The translations under genes and the position numbers were made by a program. 7,892 bases of DNA from Betaproteobacteria bacterium. Its GTDB lineage: Bacteria; Pseudomonadota; Gammaproteobacteria; Burkholderiales; SG8-39. Positions 1 through 7,750 of the stretch are shown here, in pieces; positions within the stretch are counted from its first letter, which is position 1; each line of letters begins with the position of its first letter. A model generated the notes under the pieces. It searched no databases. It was not told the origin of the DNA and saw only the letters and a list, made by a program, of their open reading frames with translations. Location: NCBI GenBank assembly GCA_029865405.1, contig JAOUGZ010000108.1, positions 1 through 7,892 of the forward strand, in the 5' to 3' direction.

Positions 1-510
1 CGGCGCGAAGCCGTCCAGATAGATCGCGTCCGCGGCGAGGCGCAGCTGCGGCACGAGCGCGGCCGCGTCGCCGAAGGCGAGCGTGAGCACGACGCGCCCG
101 TTCTCGAACTCGAGCCGGTGCAGGCCCGGCACCAGAAGCGGCCAGGCGCTGCGCAGTTCCTCGGCGAGCGGCGCGAACCCGGCGTGCGGCGCGTGCAGCA
201 CGGCGAGGTCCTGCGCCGTGAACGGATGCTTCTCCACCGACACGTAGTGCAGGCGCGCCGGGCGCGCCGCGTCCTCGCGCCAGGCGTCCCAGGTGGCGAG
301 GAACGAGAGGCCGAAGCCGAAGCCCGTCTCGAGGATGGTGAAGCGGCGCGCGCCGCGCCAGCGCTCCGGCAGGCCGTTGCCGCCGAGGAACACGTGATGC
401 GCCTGTGCCGCGCCGCCGTCGGCGCTGTGGTACAGATCGTCGAACTCGCGGCTGTATGGCGTGCCCTCGGCGTTGAACGCGAGGCGCGCGGGGACCAGGG
501 GGGAAGCCAT
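1..510 (-). CDS. mnmC: MnmC, tRNA mnm5s2U34 methyltransferase/oxidoreductase, N-terminal part (partial)
   Basis: The reverse strand reads open from an ATG at 508-510 to the window edge, giving 170 residues of the methyltransferase (MnmD-like) half. In this family that half uses SAM to make the last methylation of 5-methylaminomethyl-2-thiouridine at the tRNA wobble position; an FAD-dependent oxidase half usually follows and would lie beyond the edge. Family hallmarks seen: [18 protein letters not shown] (residues 12-29), [13 protein letters not shown] (39-51), a glycine-rich SAM loop [10 protein letters not shown] (61-70), SVEKHP (91-96), and LDGFAP (165-170), whose Asp166 belongs to the catalytic region. 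The SAM loop differs from the GFGTGLNF that I recall as usual. The start is chosen because family homology begins within about ten residues of it; no Shine-Dalgarno is visible upstream. It is divergent from mmsA. Whether the FAD half exists cannot be seen here. Confidence 0.9.
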   Translation of the reverse strand, partial: MASPLVPARLAFNAEGTPYSREFDDLYHSADGGAAQAHHVFLGGNGLPERWRGARRFTILETGFGFGLSFLATWDAWREDAARPARLHYVSVEKHPFTAQDLAVLHAPHAGFAPLAEELRSAWPLLVPGLHRLEFENGRVVLTLAFGDAAALVPQLRLAADAIYLDGFAP

Positions 511-560
511 GTGCCGAGTATATCGGCGTAAAATTTTCTTCCTGCAAGAGGAGTGCGCCG
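511..560. promoter_or_regulatory. Divergent mnmC/mmsA intergenic region with small inverted repeat
   Basis: These 50 bases are AT-richer than the surroundings and must hold the start signals of both divergent genes. Seen directly: a perfect 5-bp inverted repeat GCCGA-N5-TCGGC (513-517 and 523-527); a + strand -10-like TAAAAT at 529-534 (5 of 6 matches to TATAAT); and a - strand -10-like TATACT (517-522 read in reverse, 5 of 6). Neither has a convincing -35 at 16-18 bases. A good Shine-Dalgarno, AAGAGGAG (546-553), sits 7 bases before the mmsA ATG. The - strand box would put the mnmC transcript start almost on its ATG, so mnmC could be leaderless. The promoter calls are inference from short matches. 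Confidence 0.35.
546..553 (+). promoter_or_regulatory. Ribosome binding site of mmsA
   Basis: AAGAGGAG lies 7 bases before the ATG at 561, a near-ideal Shine-Dalgarno and spacing. It fixes the mmsA start. Confidence 0.8.
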
Positions 561-2066
<1,506 letters not shown>

Positions 2067-2070
2067 AGGA

Positions 2071-2871
2071 GTGGCCGACCGGCTGAAAGGCAAGGCCGCG
2101 CTCGTCCTCGGCGCGGGCTCGGTAGGCGAGGGTGTCGGCAACGGCCGCGCCATCGCGGCCCTCTTCGCGCGCGAGGGCGCGCGTGTCGCCGGCGCCGACC
2201 TGCGCTTGAAGGCCGCCGAGGAAACCGCGCGCCTCATCGCCGGCGAAGGCGGCAAGATGCTGTGCCTCGAAGCCGACGTGACGAAGGAAGCGGACCTGCG
2301 ACGCACGGTAGATGCGATGCTGAAAGCCTTCGGGCGCATCGACATCCTGGTGAACAACGTCGGCGGCAGCATCCCGGGCGATGTGGAGACGATCACGCCC
2401 GAGGGGTGGCGCGAGCAGTTCGAGTTCAACCTGCACTACGTGTACCACTCGATGCGCCTCGTCGCGCCGCTGATGGCAAGGCAGGGCGGCGGCGCGATCG
2501 TCAACATCTCCTCGATCGCGGGGCTGCGCCACCTCGGCAACGAGCTCGCGGCGTACGCGGCGTCGAAAGCCGGCCTGCAGCACTTCTCGCGCGTCACCGC
2601 GGTGCGCTACGCCGCGCAAGGCGTGCGCGTGAACACGGTCATCCCGGGCCTCATGAACACGCCGCTCGTGGCCGAGCGGCTGGCGAAGTCGCAGTCGGGC
2701 GGCGATGCCGCGGCGCTGATCGCGAAGCGCCACGCGCGCACGCCCACCGGGCGGATGGGCGATGCCTGGGACGTGGCCTGGGCGGTGGTGTACCTCGCCT
2801 CCGATGAAGCCAAGTTCGTCACCGGCGCCGAGCTCGTGGTCGACGGCGGGCTCACCGCGACGATTCGCTGA
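2071..2871 (+). CDS. Short-chain dehydrogenase/reductase (SDR), NAD(P)-dependent, substrate unknown
   Basis: A 266-residue classical SDR (usual length about 250), a cytosolic oxidoreductase that interconverts an alcohol and a ketone. Seen: a Rossmann glycine-rich loop with a long glycine-rich form, [19 protein letters not shown] (11-29); Asp at ADLR (42-45) after the second strand; ADV (68-70); NNVGG (95-99); Asn120; the catalytic Ser148 of NISS; Tyr162 and Lys166 of YAASK; and PG after the sixth strand (192-193). The C-terminal GAELVVDGG (252-260) is a family hallmark. The start is a GTG whose best Shine-Dalgarno (AAGGAG, 2066-2071) abuts it with no spacer, so initiation may rely on coupling to mmsA, which stops 4 bases before. 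A later CTG at 2083 is the alternative. It follows mmsA and precedes the DUF1445 gene, suggesting it makes or removes an intermediate of the same pathway. Sequence alone gives no substrate; names such as FabG or gluconate dehydrogenase would be guesses. Confidence 0.93.
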   Translation: MADRLKGKAALVLGAGSVGEGVGNGRAIAALFAREGARVAGADLRLKAAEETARLIAGEGGKMLCLEADVTKEADLRRTVDAMLKAFGRIDILVNNVGGSIPGDVETITPEGWREQFEFNLHYVYHSMRLVAPLMARQGGGAIVNISSIAGLRHLGNELAAYAASKAGLQHFSRVTAVRYAAQGVRVNTVIPGLMNTPLVAERLAKSQSGGDAAALIAKRHARTPTGRMGDAWDVAWAVVYLASDEAKFVTGAELVVDGGLTATIR

Positions 2872-2881
2872 CCCGACGCCC

Positions 2882-3676
2882 GTGACCGATTCCCCGATGG
2901 TCGATCCGCGCGCCGCCCGCCGCGCGATTCGCGCCGGTACCCACACCGGCCACACCGCCGGCATCGCGCCCGGCTACGTGCAGGGCAACCTGTGCATCCT
3001 GCCGCGCGAGTACGCCGAAGATTTCCATGCCTTCTGCGAGCGCAATCCCAAGCCCTGCCCGCTGCTGGCGATCTCCGCGCCGGGCGATCCGCGCCTGCCG
3101 GCGCTCGCCGCGGACCTCGACATCCGCACCGACGTGCCGAGCTACCGCGTGTTCCGCGATGGCGAGTTCGTCGAGGACCTGCGCGATATCCGGCACTTGT
3201 GGCGCGACGACCTCGTGGCCTTCGTCCTCGGCTGTTCCTTCTCCTTCGAAGAGGCGCTGATCGAGGCCGGGGTGCCCGTGCGCCATATTGCGCAGGGCAG
3301 GAACGTGCCGATGTACCTCACCAGCATCGATACCGAGCCTGCGGGCCCGTTCCACGGCAAGCTGGTGGTGTCGATGCGCGCGTTCACGCCGCAGAACGCG
3401 ATCCGCGCGATCCAGATCACCTCGCGCTATCCGCGCGTGCACGGCGCACCGGTGCACATCGGCAAGCCCGAGCTGATCGGCATCGAGGACCTGGATCAGC
3501 CGTGGGTCGGCGACGCCACGCAAGTGCGGGCCGACGAACTGCCGGTGTTCTGGGCCTGCGGCGTGACGCCGCAATCAGTGGTGCGCAACGCGCGCCCGCC
3601 GCTGTGCATCACGCACACGCCCGGGCACATGGTGGTGACCGACCTGACGAACGCGAGCCTGGTGTCGACGCCCTAG
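2882..3676 (+). CDS. D-glutamate cyclase / DUF1445 family putative hydro-lyase
   Basis: A 264-residue protein matching the DUF1445 family (Bacillus YcsI; the mammalian relative DGLUCY converts D-glutamate to 5-oxo-D-proline). Conserved blocks seen: [17 protein letters not shown] (25-41), NPKPCPLL (55-62), [10 protein letters not shown] (117-126), RNVPMY (140-145), SMRAF in the middle, and [10 protein letters not shown] near the end (246-255). Length is normal for the family and there is no signal peptide or membrane segment. The GTG at 2882 gives an MTDSP... start, 10 bases after the SDR stop; an ATG five codons later (2897) is equally possible, and neither has a clear Shine-Dalgarno. It is probably the last gene of the mmsA-SDR operon, where a cyclase or dehydratase step would fit. 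The oxoprolinase genes pxpABC that accompany Bacillus ycsI are not seen here, so a role in oxoproline metabolism is not supported by context. Family assignment is firm, reaction is not. Confidence 0.9.
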   Translation: MTDSPMVDPRAARRAIRAGTHTGHTAGIAPGYVQGNLCILPREYAEDFHAFCERNPKPCPLLAISAPGDPRLPALAADLDIRTDVPSYRVFRDGEFVEDLRDIRHLWRDDLVAFVLGCSFSFEEALIEAGVPVRHIAQGRNVPMYLTSIDTEPAGPFHGKLVVSMRAFTPQNAIRAIQITSRYPRVHGAPVHIGKPELIGIEDLDQPWVGDATQVRADELPVFWACGVTPQSVVRNARPPLCITHTPGHMVVTDLTNASLVSTP

Positions 3677-3681
3677 GCGTC
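3667..3681. repeat. Short inverted repeat spanning two convergent stop codons
   Basis: GACGCC-CTA-GGCGTC is a perfect 6-bp stem with a 3-base loop. It contains the TAG stop of the D-glutamate cyclase family gene (3674-3676) and most of the - strand TGA of the lactonase gene (3680-3682). A hairpin at a convergent junction could slow transcription from both sides, but there is no T-tract on either strand, so a Rho-independent terminator is not supported. It may also be chance in GC-rich coding sequence. Confidence 0.4.
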
Positions 3682-4549
3682 AGCCCGCGAAGCGCGATTC
3701 GGGAAGGCCCTTCACGCCGGGCCGCAGCGCCAGCAGGCTGCCGGCAAGCGGCTGTTGCGCGAGCGCCTCGGGCGTGAGCCGCTGCGTCGCGGTGGTGACA
3801 TAGAGCGTGCCGAGGTCCTCGCCGCCGAAGCAGCAGCACGTCGGATTCGTCACCGGCAGATCGACGGTGCGATCCACTTTGCCGGCCGGCGTGTAGCGCA
3901 CGAGCCGCGATGCGCCGTAATCGGCGTTCCACAGGCAGCCCTCCGCGTCGACGCAGGAGCCGTCGGGCCGCCCTTTGCCGGCGTCGACGAACACCCGCTC
4001 GCGCGTCGCCGCGCCGGAATCAGGGTCGTAGTCATAGCACCAGATGGTGTTGCGCCAAGTGTCGGCGAAGTACATCGTGCGCCCGTCCGGGCTGAAGGCG
4101 AGGCTGTTGGGAACGACGATCGCATTGCGCAGCTTCGTGGCGCGCAAATCCGCGTCGAAGCGGTAGAGAGAGCCGACCGGCGTGCGATTCACGTCGCTCA
4201 TCGTGCCGGCCCAGAAGCGCCCCGCGCGATCGCAGCGCCCGTCGTTGAAGCGGTTGCCGGGCAGCGCCGTCTCGGGGTCGACGACGGGCGCGAGCGCGCC
4301 GCTCGCGGGATCCAGGAAATGCAGCCCGCGCTTGGTCGCCGCGAGCATGCCGCCCGCTTCGCGCAGCGCGATGCTGCCCACGATTTCCGGCAGCACGAGC
4401 ATCATCACCGCGCCGGTCGCGGGATCGAGGCGCTTGACCGCCGGCCAGCGGCTGTCGACCCACCACAGCATGCCCTGGCGCTCGTCCCACAGCGGGCATT
4501 CGCCGAGGCGGTCGGCGCCGCGCACCGCCACCTCCACCTGGAACGCCAT
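3680..4549 (-). CDS. SMP-30/gluconolactonase/LRE-family lactonase
   Basis: A 289-residue six-bladed beta-propeller hydrolase of the SMP-30/gluconolactonase family, which uses a divalent metal to hydrolyse sugar-acid or related lactones, here probably in the cytosol (no signal peptide). The expected metal ligands are present: Glu17 in GECPLWDE, Asn148 in VVPNSLAFSPDG, Asp196 in PDGSCVDAEG. Arg100 and Asn102 of GNRFNDG, which line the substrate pocket in relatives, are also present, as are RFWAGTM (111-117) and the C-terminal NPTCCCFGGEDLGTLYVTTA (235-254). The ATG at 4547-4549 is chosen over a start 24 codons upstream because a strong Shine-Dalgarno, GGAGGA, lies 9 bases before it and family homology begins here. 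It converges on the D-glutamate cyclase gene (3 bases between stops) and diverges from the enolase-family gene. The lactone is unknown; L-arabinono-, galactono- and gluconolactone, or a muconolactone-like product, are all possible. Confidence 0.93.
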   Translation of the reverse strand: MAFQVEVAVRGADRLGECPLWDERQGMLWWVDSRWPAVKRLDPATGAVMMLVLPEIVGSIALREAGGMLAATKRGLHFLDPASGALAPVVDPETALPGNRFNDGRCDRAGRFWAGTMSDVNRTPVGSLYRFDADLRATKLRNAIVVPNSLAFSPDGRTMYFADTWRNTIWCYDYDPDSGAATRERVFVDAGKGRPDGSCVDAEGCLWNADYGASRLVRYTPAGKVDRTVDLPVTNPTCCCFGGEDLGTLYVTTATQRLTPEALAQQPLAGSLLALRPGVKGLPESRFAG

Positions 4550-4558
4550 TGCCCGAAT

Positions 4559-4564
4559 TCCTCC
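4559..4564 (-). promoter_or_regulatory. Ribosome binding site of the SMP-30 family gene
   Basis: On the - strand GGAGGA stands 9 bases before the ATG at 4547-4549. It decides this start over the longer open frame. Confidence 0.75.
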
Positions 4565-4626
4565 GCGCGGGCACGATAGCACGCCATGCGATCCACGTTC
4601 TGCGCGCCGCTCATCCGCCAACTCGC

Positions 4627-5700
4627 GTGAAGCTCGAGCGCTGGTCGCTGCATTTCTACCGCCTGCGCTACGCGCGCGAAGTGGTGTGGGCGAACGCGCG
4701 CGAGGACGCCGGCCTGTTCGCGCTGCTGGAAATCGGGGCCGACGGCGCGACGGGGATCGCCGAGGGGACGCTCAAGGACACCTGGAGCGGCGTGTCGCCC
4801 GGCTCGCTCGAGGCGGCGCTCAAGGACTTCCTCATGCCGCGGCTGCGCGGGGTCGACCTGACCGACGAGAAGGTGGTGGCGCGGGCGCTCGCCGGCATTC
4901 CGGACAACCGGCTCGCCAAGGGCATGATCGAGAGCGCGTGCTGGACGCTGCGCGCCGCGGTCGCCGGCGAGCCCCTGTGGAAGCTGTGGGACGCGGGCCG
5001 CACGCGTGAGCTCGCCTGGACGGTGACGCGGCAGACGCCCGCGCAAATGGCGGCGGAGGCGGCCGAGGTCTGCGCGCGCTATGGCTTTGGCGTGCTGAAG
5101 GTGAAGGGCGGGCAGGGCGTGGGGGTGGACCTGAAGGCGCTGGCGGAGATTCGCAGCGCCGTCGGCTCCGATATCGAGCTCTATGTCGACGCGAACAGCC
5201 ACTACCCGCTCGCGCACGCCGCCGACTACGTGCGCGCGCTGGCGGCGGCGGGCGTGACGGTCGCCGAAGATCCCTGCCCGCTGCAGCCGGACGCGCAGTT
5301 CGAGGCGCTGCAGAAACAGAGCGCCATTCCCATCCTCGTGGACCGCAGCTGCGCGTCGAAGGAAGACGCGGCGCTCTACCTGGAGCGGGGCGCGCAGGCG
5401 CTGTCGACAAAGCCCGGGCGCGTCGGGCTGGCCGAGACGCGCGCCATCGCCGCGGCGGCGCTGCCACGCGGCGTGCGTACCGCCGTCGGCGTCTACGCCG
5501 AGAGCGCACTCGGCACGCTGGTCAACCTGCAGCAGCGCGGCAGCATGGCGGCCGAGCAGACGTTTTTCCTGCACATGACGGAGCAGGTGAGCGCCCTGGT
5601 GCCGGAAATCCGCGGTGGGCGCATCGAGTTGCCGGAGGCTGCGGACCTGTCGCGGCTGGTGGATCGGGAGCGACTGCGCCAATTGGCCTACAATATCTAG
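4627..5700 (+). CDS. Enolase-superfamily enzyme, mandelate racemase/muconate lactonizing group
   Basis: A 357-residue enzyme with an N-terminal capping domain (about 1-120) and a C-terminal modified TIM barrel. Members remove a proton next to a carboxylate and stabilise the enediolate on Mg2+; outcomes include cycloisomerisation, racemisation/epimerisation and dehydration. The muconate-lactonizing-type active site is complete: KVK (158-160) acid/base lysines, metal ligands Asp188 (YVDAN), Glu214 (AEDPCPL) and Asp239 (LVDRS), the opposite lysine Lys262 (LSTKPGRVGL), and YAESALG (290-296) at the end of the barrel. There is no mandelate-racemase His-Asp dyad. The start is the GTG at 4627 (MKLERWSLHFYRLRY...), which begins at the expected first strand; no Shine-Dalgarno is visible. 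Subfamilies with this residue pattern include muconate cycloisomerase, o-succinylbenzoate synthase, N-acyl amino acid racemase and dipeptide epimerase, and I cannot choose between them. Its divergent lactonase neighbour makes a lactone-producing or lactone-consuming pathway attractive. The TAG stop lies inside the palindrome before parE. Confidence 0.92.
   Translation: MKLERWSLHFYRLRYAREVVWANAREDAGLFALLEIGADGATGIAEGTLKDTWSGVSPGSLEAALKDFLMPRLRGVDLTDEKVVARALAGIPDNRLAKGMIESACWTLRAAVAGEPLWKLWDAGRTRELAWTVTRQTPAQMAAEAAEVCARYGFGVLKVKGGQGVGVDLKALAEIRSAVGSDIELYVDANSHYPLAHAADYVRALAAAGVTVAEDPCPLQPDAQFEALQKQSAIPILVDRSCASKEDAALYLERGAQALSTKPGRVGLAETRAIAAAALPRGVRTAVGVYAESALGTLVNLQQRGSMAAEQTFFLHMTEQVSALVPEIRGGRIELPEAADLSRLVDRERLRQLAYNI
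5689..5694 (+). promoter_or_regulatory. Candidate -10 box upstream of parE
   Basis: TACAAT matches the TATAAT consensus at 5 of 6 positions and lies in the last codons of the enolase-family gene. Transcription would start near 5701, inside the palindrome at 5694-5728. No recognisable -35 lies 16-18 bases upstream, so this is tentative. Confidence 0.25.
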
Positions 5701-5728
5701 TTGTCCGGCCCCTGGGGCCTACTAGATA
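5694..5728. repeat. Nested inverted repeat between the enolase-family gene and parE
   Basis: Outer arms TATCTAGT (5694-5701) and ACTAGATA (5721-5728) are perfect 8-bp complements. Inside is GGCCCC-T-GGGGCC (5707-5719), also perfectly palindromic. The two are offset by 5 bases on the left and 1 on the right, so as RNA it would form an 8-bp stem, an asymmetric internal loop and a GC-rich tip, with a few inner pairs lost to make the loop. The left arm contains the upstream TAG stop (5698-5700). The right arm ends one base before the parE ATG (5730), and the only weak Shine-Dalgarno candidate (GGGG, 5714-5717) lies inside it. It could act as a translational brake, an operator or a weak terminator; there is no T-tract. 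Confidence 0.7.
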
Positions 5729-5729
5729 C

Positions 5730-7694
5730 ATGGCCAAACAGCAGGTCTACGACGCCTCCGCCATCCAGGCCCTGAAGGGCCTGGAGCCCGTGCGCCGCAT
5801 GCCGGGCATGTACACGCACACCGTGCACCCGCTGCACATCGCGCAGGAGGCGATCGACAACGCGGTGGACGAGGCGCTCGCCGGACATGGCAAGCGCATC
5901 AGCGTGCGCGTGTTCAAGGATGGCGCGATCGAAGTCGAGGACGAGGGCCGCGGCATCCCGGTCGACATGCACCCGGTGGAAAAGCGCCCGGCCGTGGAGG
6001 TCGCCTTCGGCATGCTGCACGCCGGCGGCAAGTTCTCGCGCTCGGGCGAAGGCGTCTATCACATCTCCGGCGGCCTGCACGGCGTCGGCGTGGCCGTCTC
6101 CAACGCCTTGTCGAAGCGGCTCGAAGTCACCGTCTACCGTGACGGGCACAGGCACACGGTCGCCTTCGAGGGCGGCGAGCTCAGGCAGAAGCTGAAAAGC
6201 GAGAAGATCAAGGAGCGGCGCACCGGCACCGTGGTGCGCCTGTGGCCCGACCCGAAGTATTTCGATGCGCCGGGCATCCCCATGGCCGAGCTCGAGCACC
6301 TGGTGCGCTCCAAGGCCTATCTCCTGCCGGGCCTCACGACCGTGCTCGAAGTGGAGGGCAAGGACAGGAAGAGCTGGAAGTACGAGCGCGGCATGGCGCA
6401 GTACTTCGACTTCATGCTGCAGGGGCGCGAGCTGGTGGCGCCGCTGTTCACTGGCGAGCGTTACTTCACGGCGACCAACATCCCCGACATCGAGCCCGGT
6501 GAAGGCGCGGCCTGGGCGGTGGGCTGGGTCGGCGAGGGCGACGTGTTCGCCGACAGCCACGTAAACCTCATTCCGACGCGCTCGGGCGGCACGCACGAGG
6601 CGGGATTTCGCGCCGGCATCTTCGATGCGCTGGGCTCCTTCATGGAGGCGCGCGCGCTGGCGCCCAAGGGCGTGAAGCTGATCGCCGAAGACCTCTGGGC
6701 GCGCGCCTGCTTCACGCTTTCGGCGCGGATCGTGCGCACGCAGTTTCACGGCCAGACGAAGGAAAAGCTCACTACGCGCCACGCCGCCAAGCTCCTCGAG
6801 CTGTGCGTGAAGGACGCGTTCGAGCTGTGGCTGAACGAGCATCCCGAGGAGGGCAGGAAGATTGCCGAGCTCGCCGTCGAGCAGGCCATGGCGCGCCTCG
6901 CCAAGGGCAAGAGGGTCGAGAGGAAGAAGTCCTCCGGCATCGCCACGCTGCCCGGCAAGCTCGTCGACTGCGCCTCGGGCGACGTGACGCGCAACGAGCT
7001 GTTCCTCGTCGAAGGCGATTCCGCCGGCGGCTCGGCGAAGGAGGCGCGCGACAAGGAAGCGCAGGCCCTCCTGCCGCTGCGCGGCAAGGTGCTGAACACC
7101 ATGTCCAAGGACTCGCGCACCGTGCTCGCCAACAAGGAGTTGCAGGCGATCGCCACGGCGATCGGCGTCGACCCGCACGGCGCCGAGGATGCGGCCGACC
7201 TGTCCGGCCTGCGCTACGGCAAGGTGATCCTGATGACCGATGCCGACGTCGACGGCGGGCACATCCAGGCGCTGCTCCTCACCTTCTTCTTCATGCACGC
7301 ACCCAAGCTCGTGGAGGCCGGGCACGTGTACGTGGCGCAGCCGCCGCTCTTCAAGGTGGAGGTGCCGGCGCAGGGCAAGGGCCGACCGGCGCGGCGCCTG
7401 TACTGTCTCGACGAGGACGAGCTCGAGGAGGCGCTCGCCGCGTTGAAGAAGGAAAAGGTCAAGGACGGCACCTGGGAGATCTCGCGCTTCAAGGGCCTGG
7501 GCGAGATGAGCCCCGAGCAGCTGTGGGAGACGACGATGAACCCGGATACGCGGCGGCTGGTGCGCATGCAGCTCGACGCCAAGCAGCTGAAGAAGGCGCG
7601 CGCGACGTTCGAGCTCCTCATGGATTCGGGCGAGGCCGAAGGGCGGCGCAACTGGATGCGCGAGCACTGGAAGAGCGTGGAGGCCGATGTTTAG
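5730..7694 (+). CDS. parE: DNA topoisomerase IV subunit B (ParE)
   Basis: A complete 654-residue type IIA topoisomerase ATPase subunit (E. coli ParE about 630). With ParC it forms topoisomerase IV, which unlinks replicated chromosomes using ATP. GHKL ATPase domain: general-base Glu40 and Asn44 in EAIDNAVDEA, Asp71 in EDEGRGIP (70-77), HAGGKF (97-102), GGLHGVG (114-120). The transducer QTKEKL supplies Gln342 and Lys344 to the ATP phosphates. The TOPRIM domain has EGDSAGG (428-434) with metal-binding Glu428, and DADVDGGHI (504-512) with Asp504 and Asp506; the Gly at 510 is commonly Ala. LPLRGKVLNT follows the first TOPRIM motif, and the C-terminal FKGLGEM is typical. There is no GyrB-type insertion in the C-terminal half, and the length fits ParE rather than the roughly 800-residue GyrB. 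The ATG has only a weak Shine-Dalgarno, inside a palindrome. It could be read through from the enolase-family gene 29 bases upstream or from its own promoter. parC is not in the window. Confidence 0.97.
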   Translation: MAKQQVYDASAIQALKGLEPVRRMPGMYTHTVHPLHIAQEAIDNAVDEALAGHGKRISVRVFKDGAIEVEDEGRGIPVDMHPVEKRPAVEVAFGMLHAGGKFSRSGEGVYHISGGLHGVGVAVSNALSKRLEVTVYRDGHRHTVAFEGGELRQKLKSEKIKERRTGTVVRLWPDPKYFDAPGIPMAELEHLVRSKAYLLPGLTTVLEVEGKDRKSWKYERGMAQYFDFMLQGRELVAPLFTGERYFTATNIPDIEPGEGAAWAVGWVGEGDVFADSHVNLIPTRSGGTHEAGFRAGIFDALGSFMEARALAPKGVKLIAEDLWARACFTLSARIVRTQFHGQTKEKLTTRHAAKLLELCVKDAFELWLNEHPEEGRKIAELAVEQAMARLAKGKRVERKKSSGIATLPGKLVDCASGDVTRNELFLVEGDSAGGSAKEARDKEAQALLPLRGKVLNTMSKDSRTVLANKELQAIATAIGVDPHGAEDAADLSGLRYGKVILMTDADVDGGHIQALLLTFFFMHAPKLVEAGHVYVAQPPLFKVEVPAQGKGRPARRLYCLDEDELEEALAALKKEKVKDGTWEISRFKGLGEMSPEQLWETTMNPDTRRLVRMQLDAKQLKKARATFELLMDSGEAEGRRNWMREHWKSVEADV

Positions 7695-7739
7695 GGACTG
7701 TCCCCGTTTTCCTGCGGTTCGGAAAATGGGGACTGTCCC
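7694..7739. repeat. REP-like palindrome with GGGACTGTCCC ends
   Basis: Two 19-base arms (7694-7712 and 7721-7739) are inverted copies around an 8-base loop (7713-7720), differing at two positions, one of which would be a G-U pair in RNA. Each arm also contains GGGACTGTCCC, itself a palindrome about a central T, so that core occurs in direct as well as inverted orientation. Elements with GGGACTGTCCCC/GGGGACAGTCCC ends and an adjacent TTTTC stretch are familiar as scattered intergenic repeats in proteobacteria, often near REP-associated tyrosine transposase (RAYT) genes; this is from memory. The element begins on the final G of the parE TAG stop. No transposase is in the window. It may also work as a transcript-stabilising or terminating hairpin, but no T-tract follows. 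Confidence 0.75.
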
Positions 7740-7750
7740 GATTTAGGCCT

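Noticed and set aside
118..531. A + strand open frame over the mnmC region
   Set aside because: The reverse strand encodes recognisable MnmC motifs over the same bases; the + frame has no motif and biased composition.
2762..2881. Extension of the DUF1445 protein upstream into the SDR gene
   Set aside because: The extended part is the SDR gene read in another frame; family similarity begins only after 2882.
4550..4621. A longer N-terminus (24 residues) for the lactonase
   Set aside because: The strong GGAGGA site 9 bases before the ATG at 4547-4549, and the family alignment beginning there, favour the shorter protein.
4549..4626. A longer N-terminus for the enolase-family protein from a TTG at 4549
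   Set aside because: The extra residues do not resemble the family and would overlap the divergent lactonase start and its Shine-Dalgarno. GTG at 4627 gives the normal first strand.
5697..7667. A 656-codon open frame antisense to parE
   Set aside because: It lies almost entirely opposite parE, has low-complexity Arg/Leu/His/Ala-rich composition with no family motif, and is explained by the GC-rich codon use of parE.
7694..7739. Calling the hairpin after parE a Rho-independent terminator
   Set aside because: No run of T follows the stem on the + strand, and its doubly palindromic ends fit a REP-like element better.
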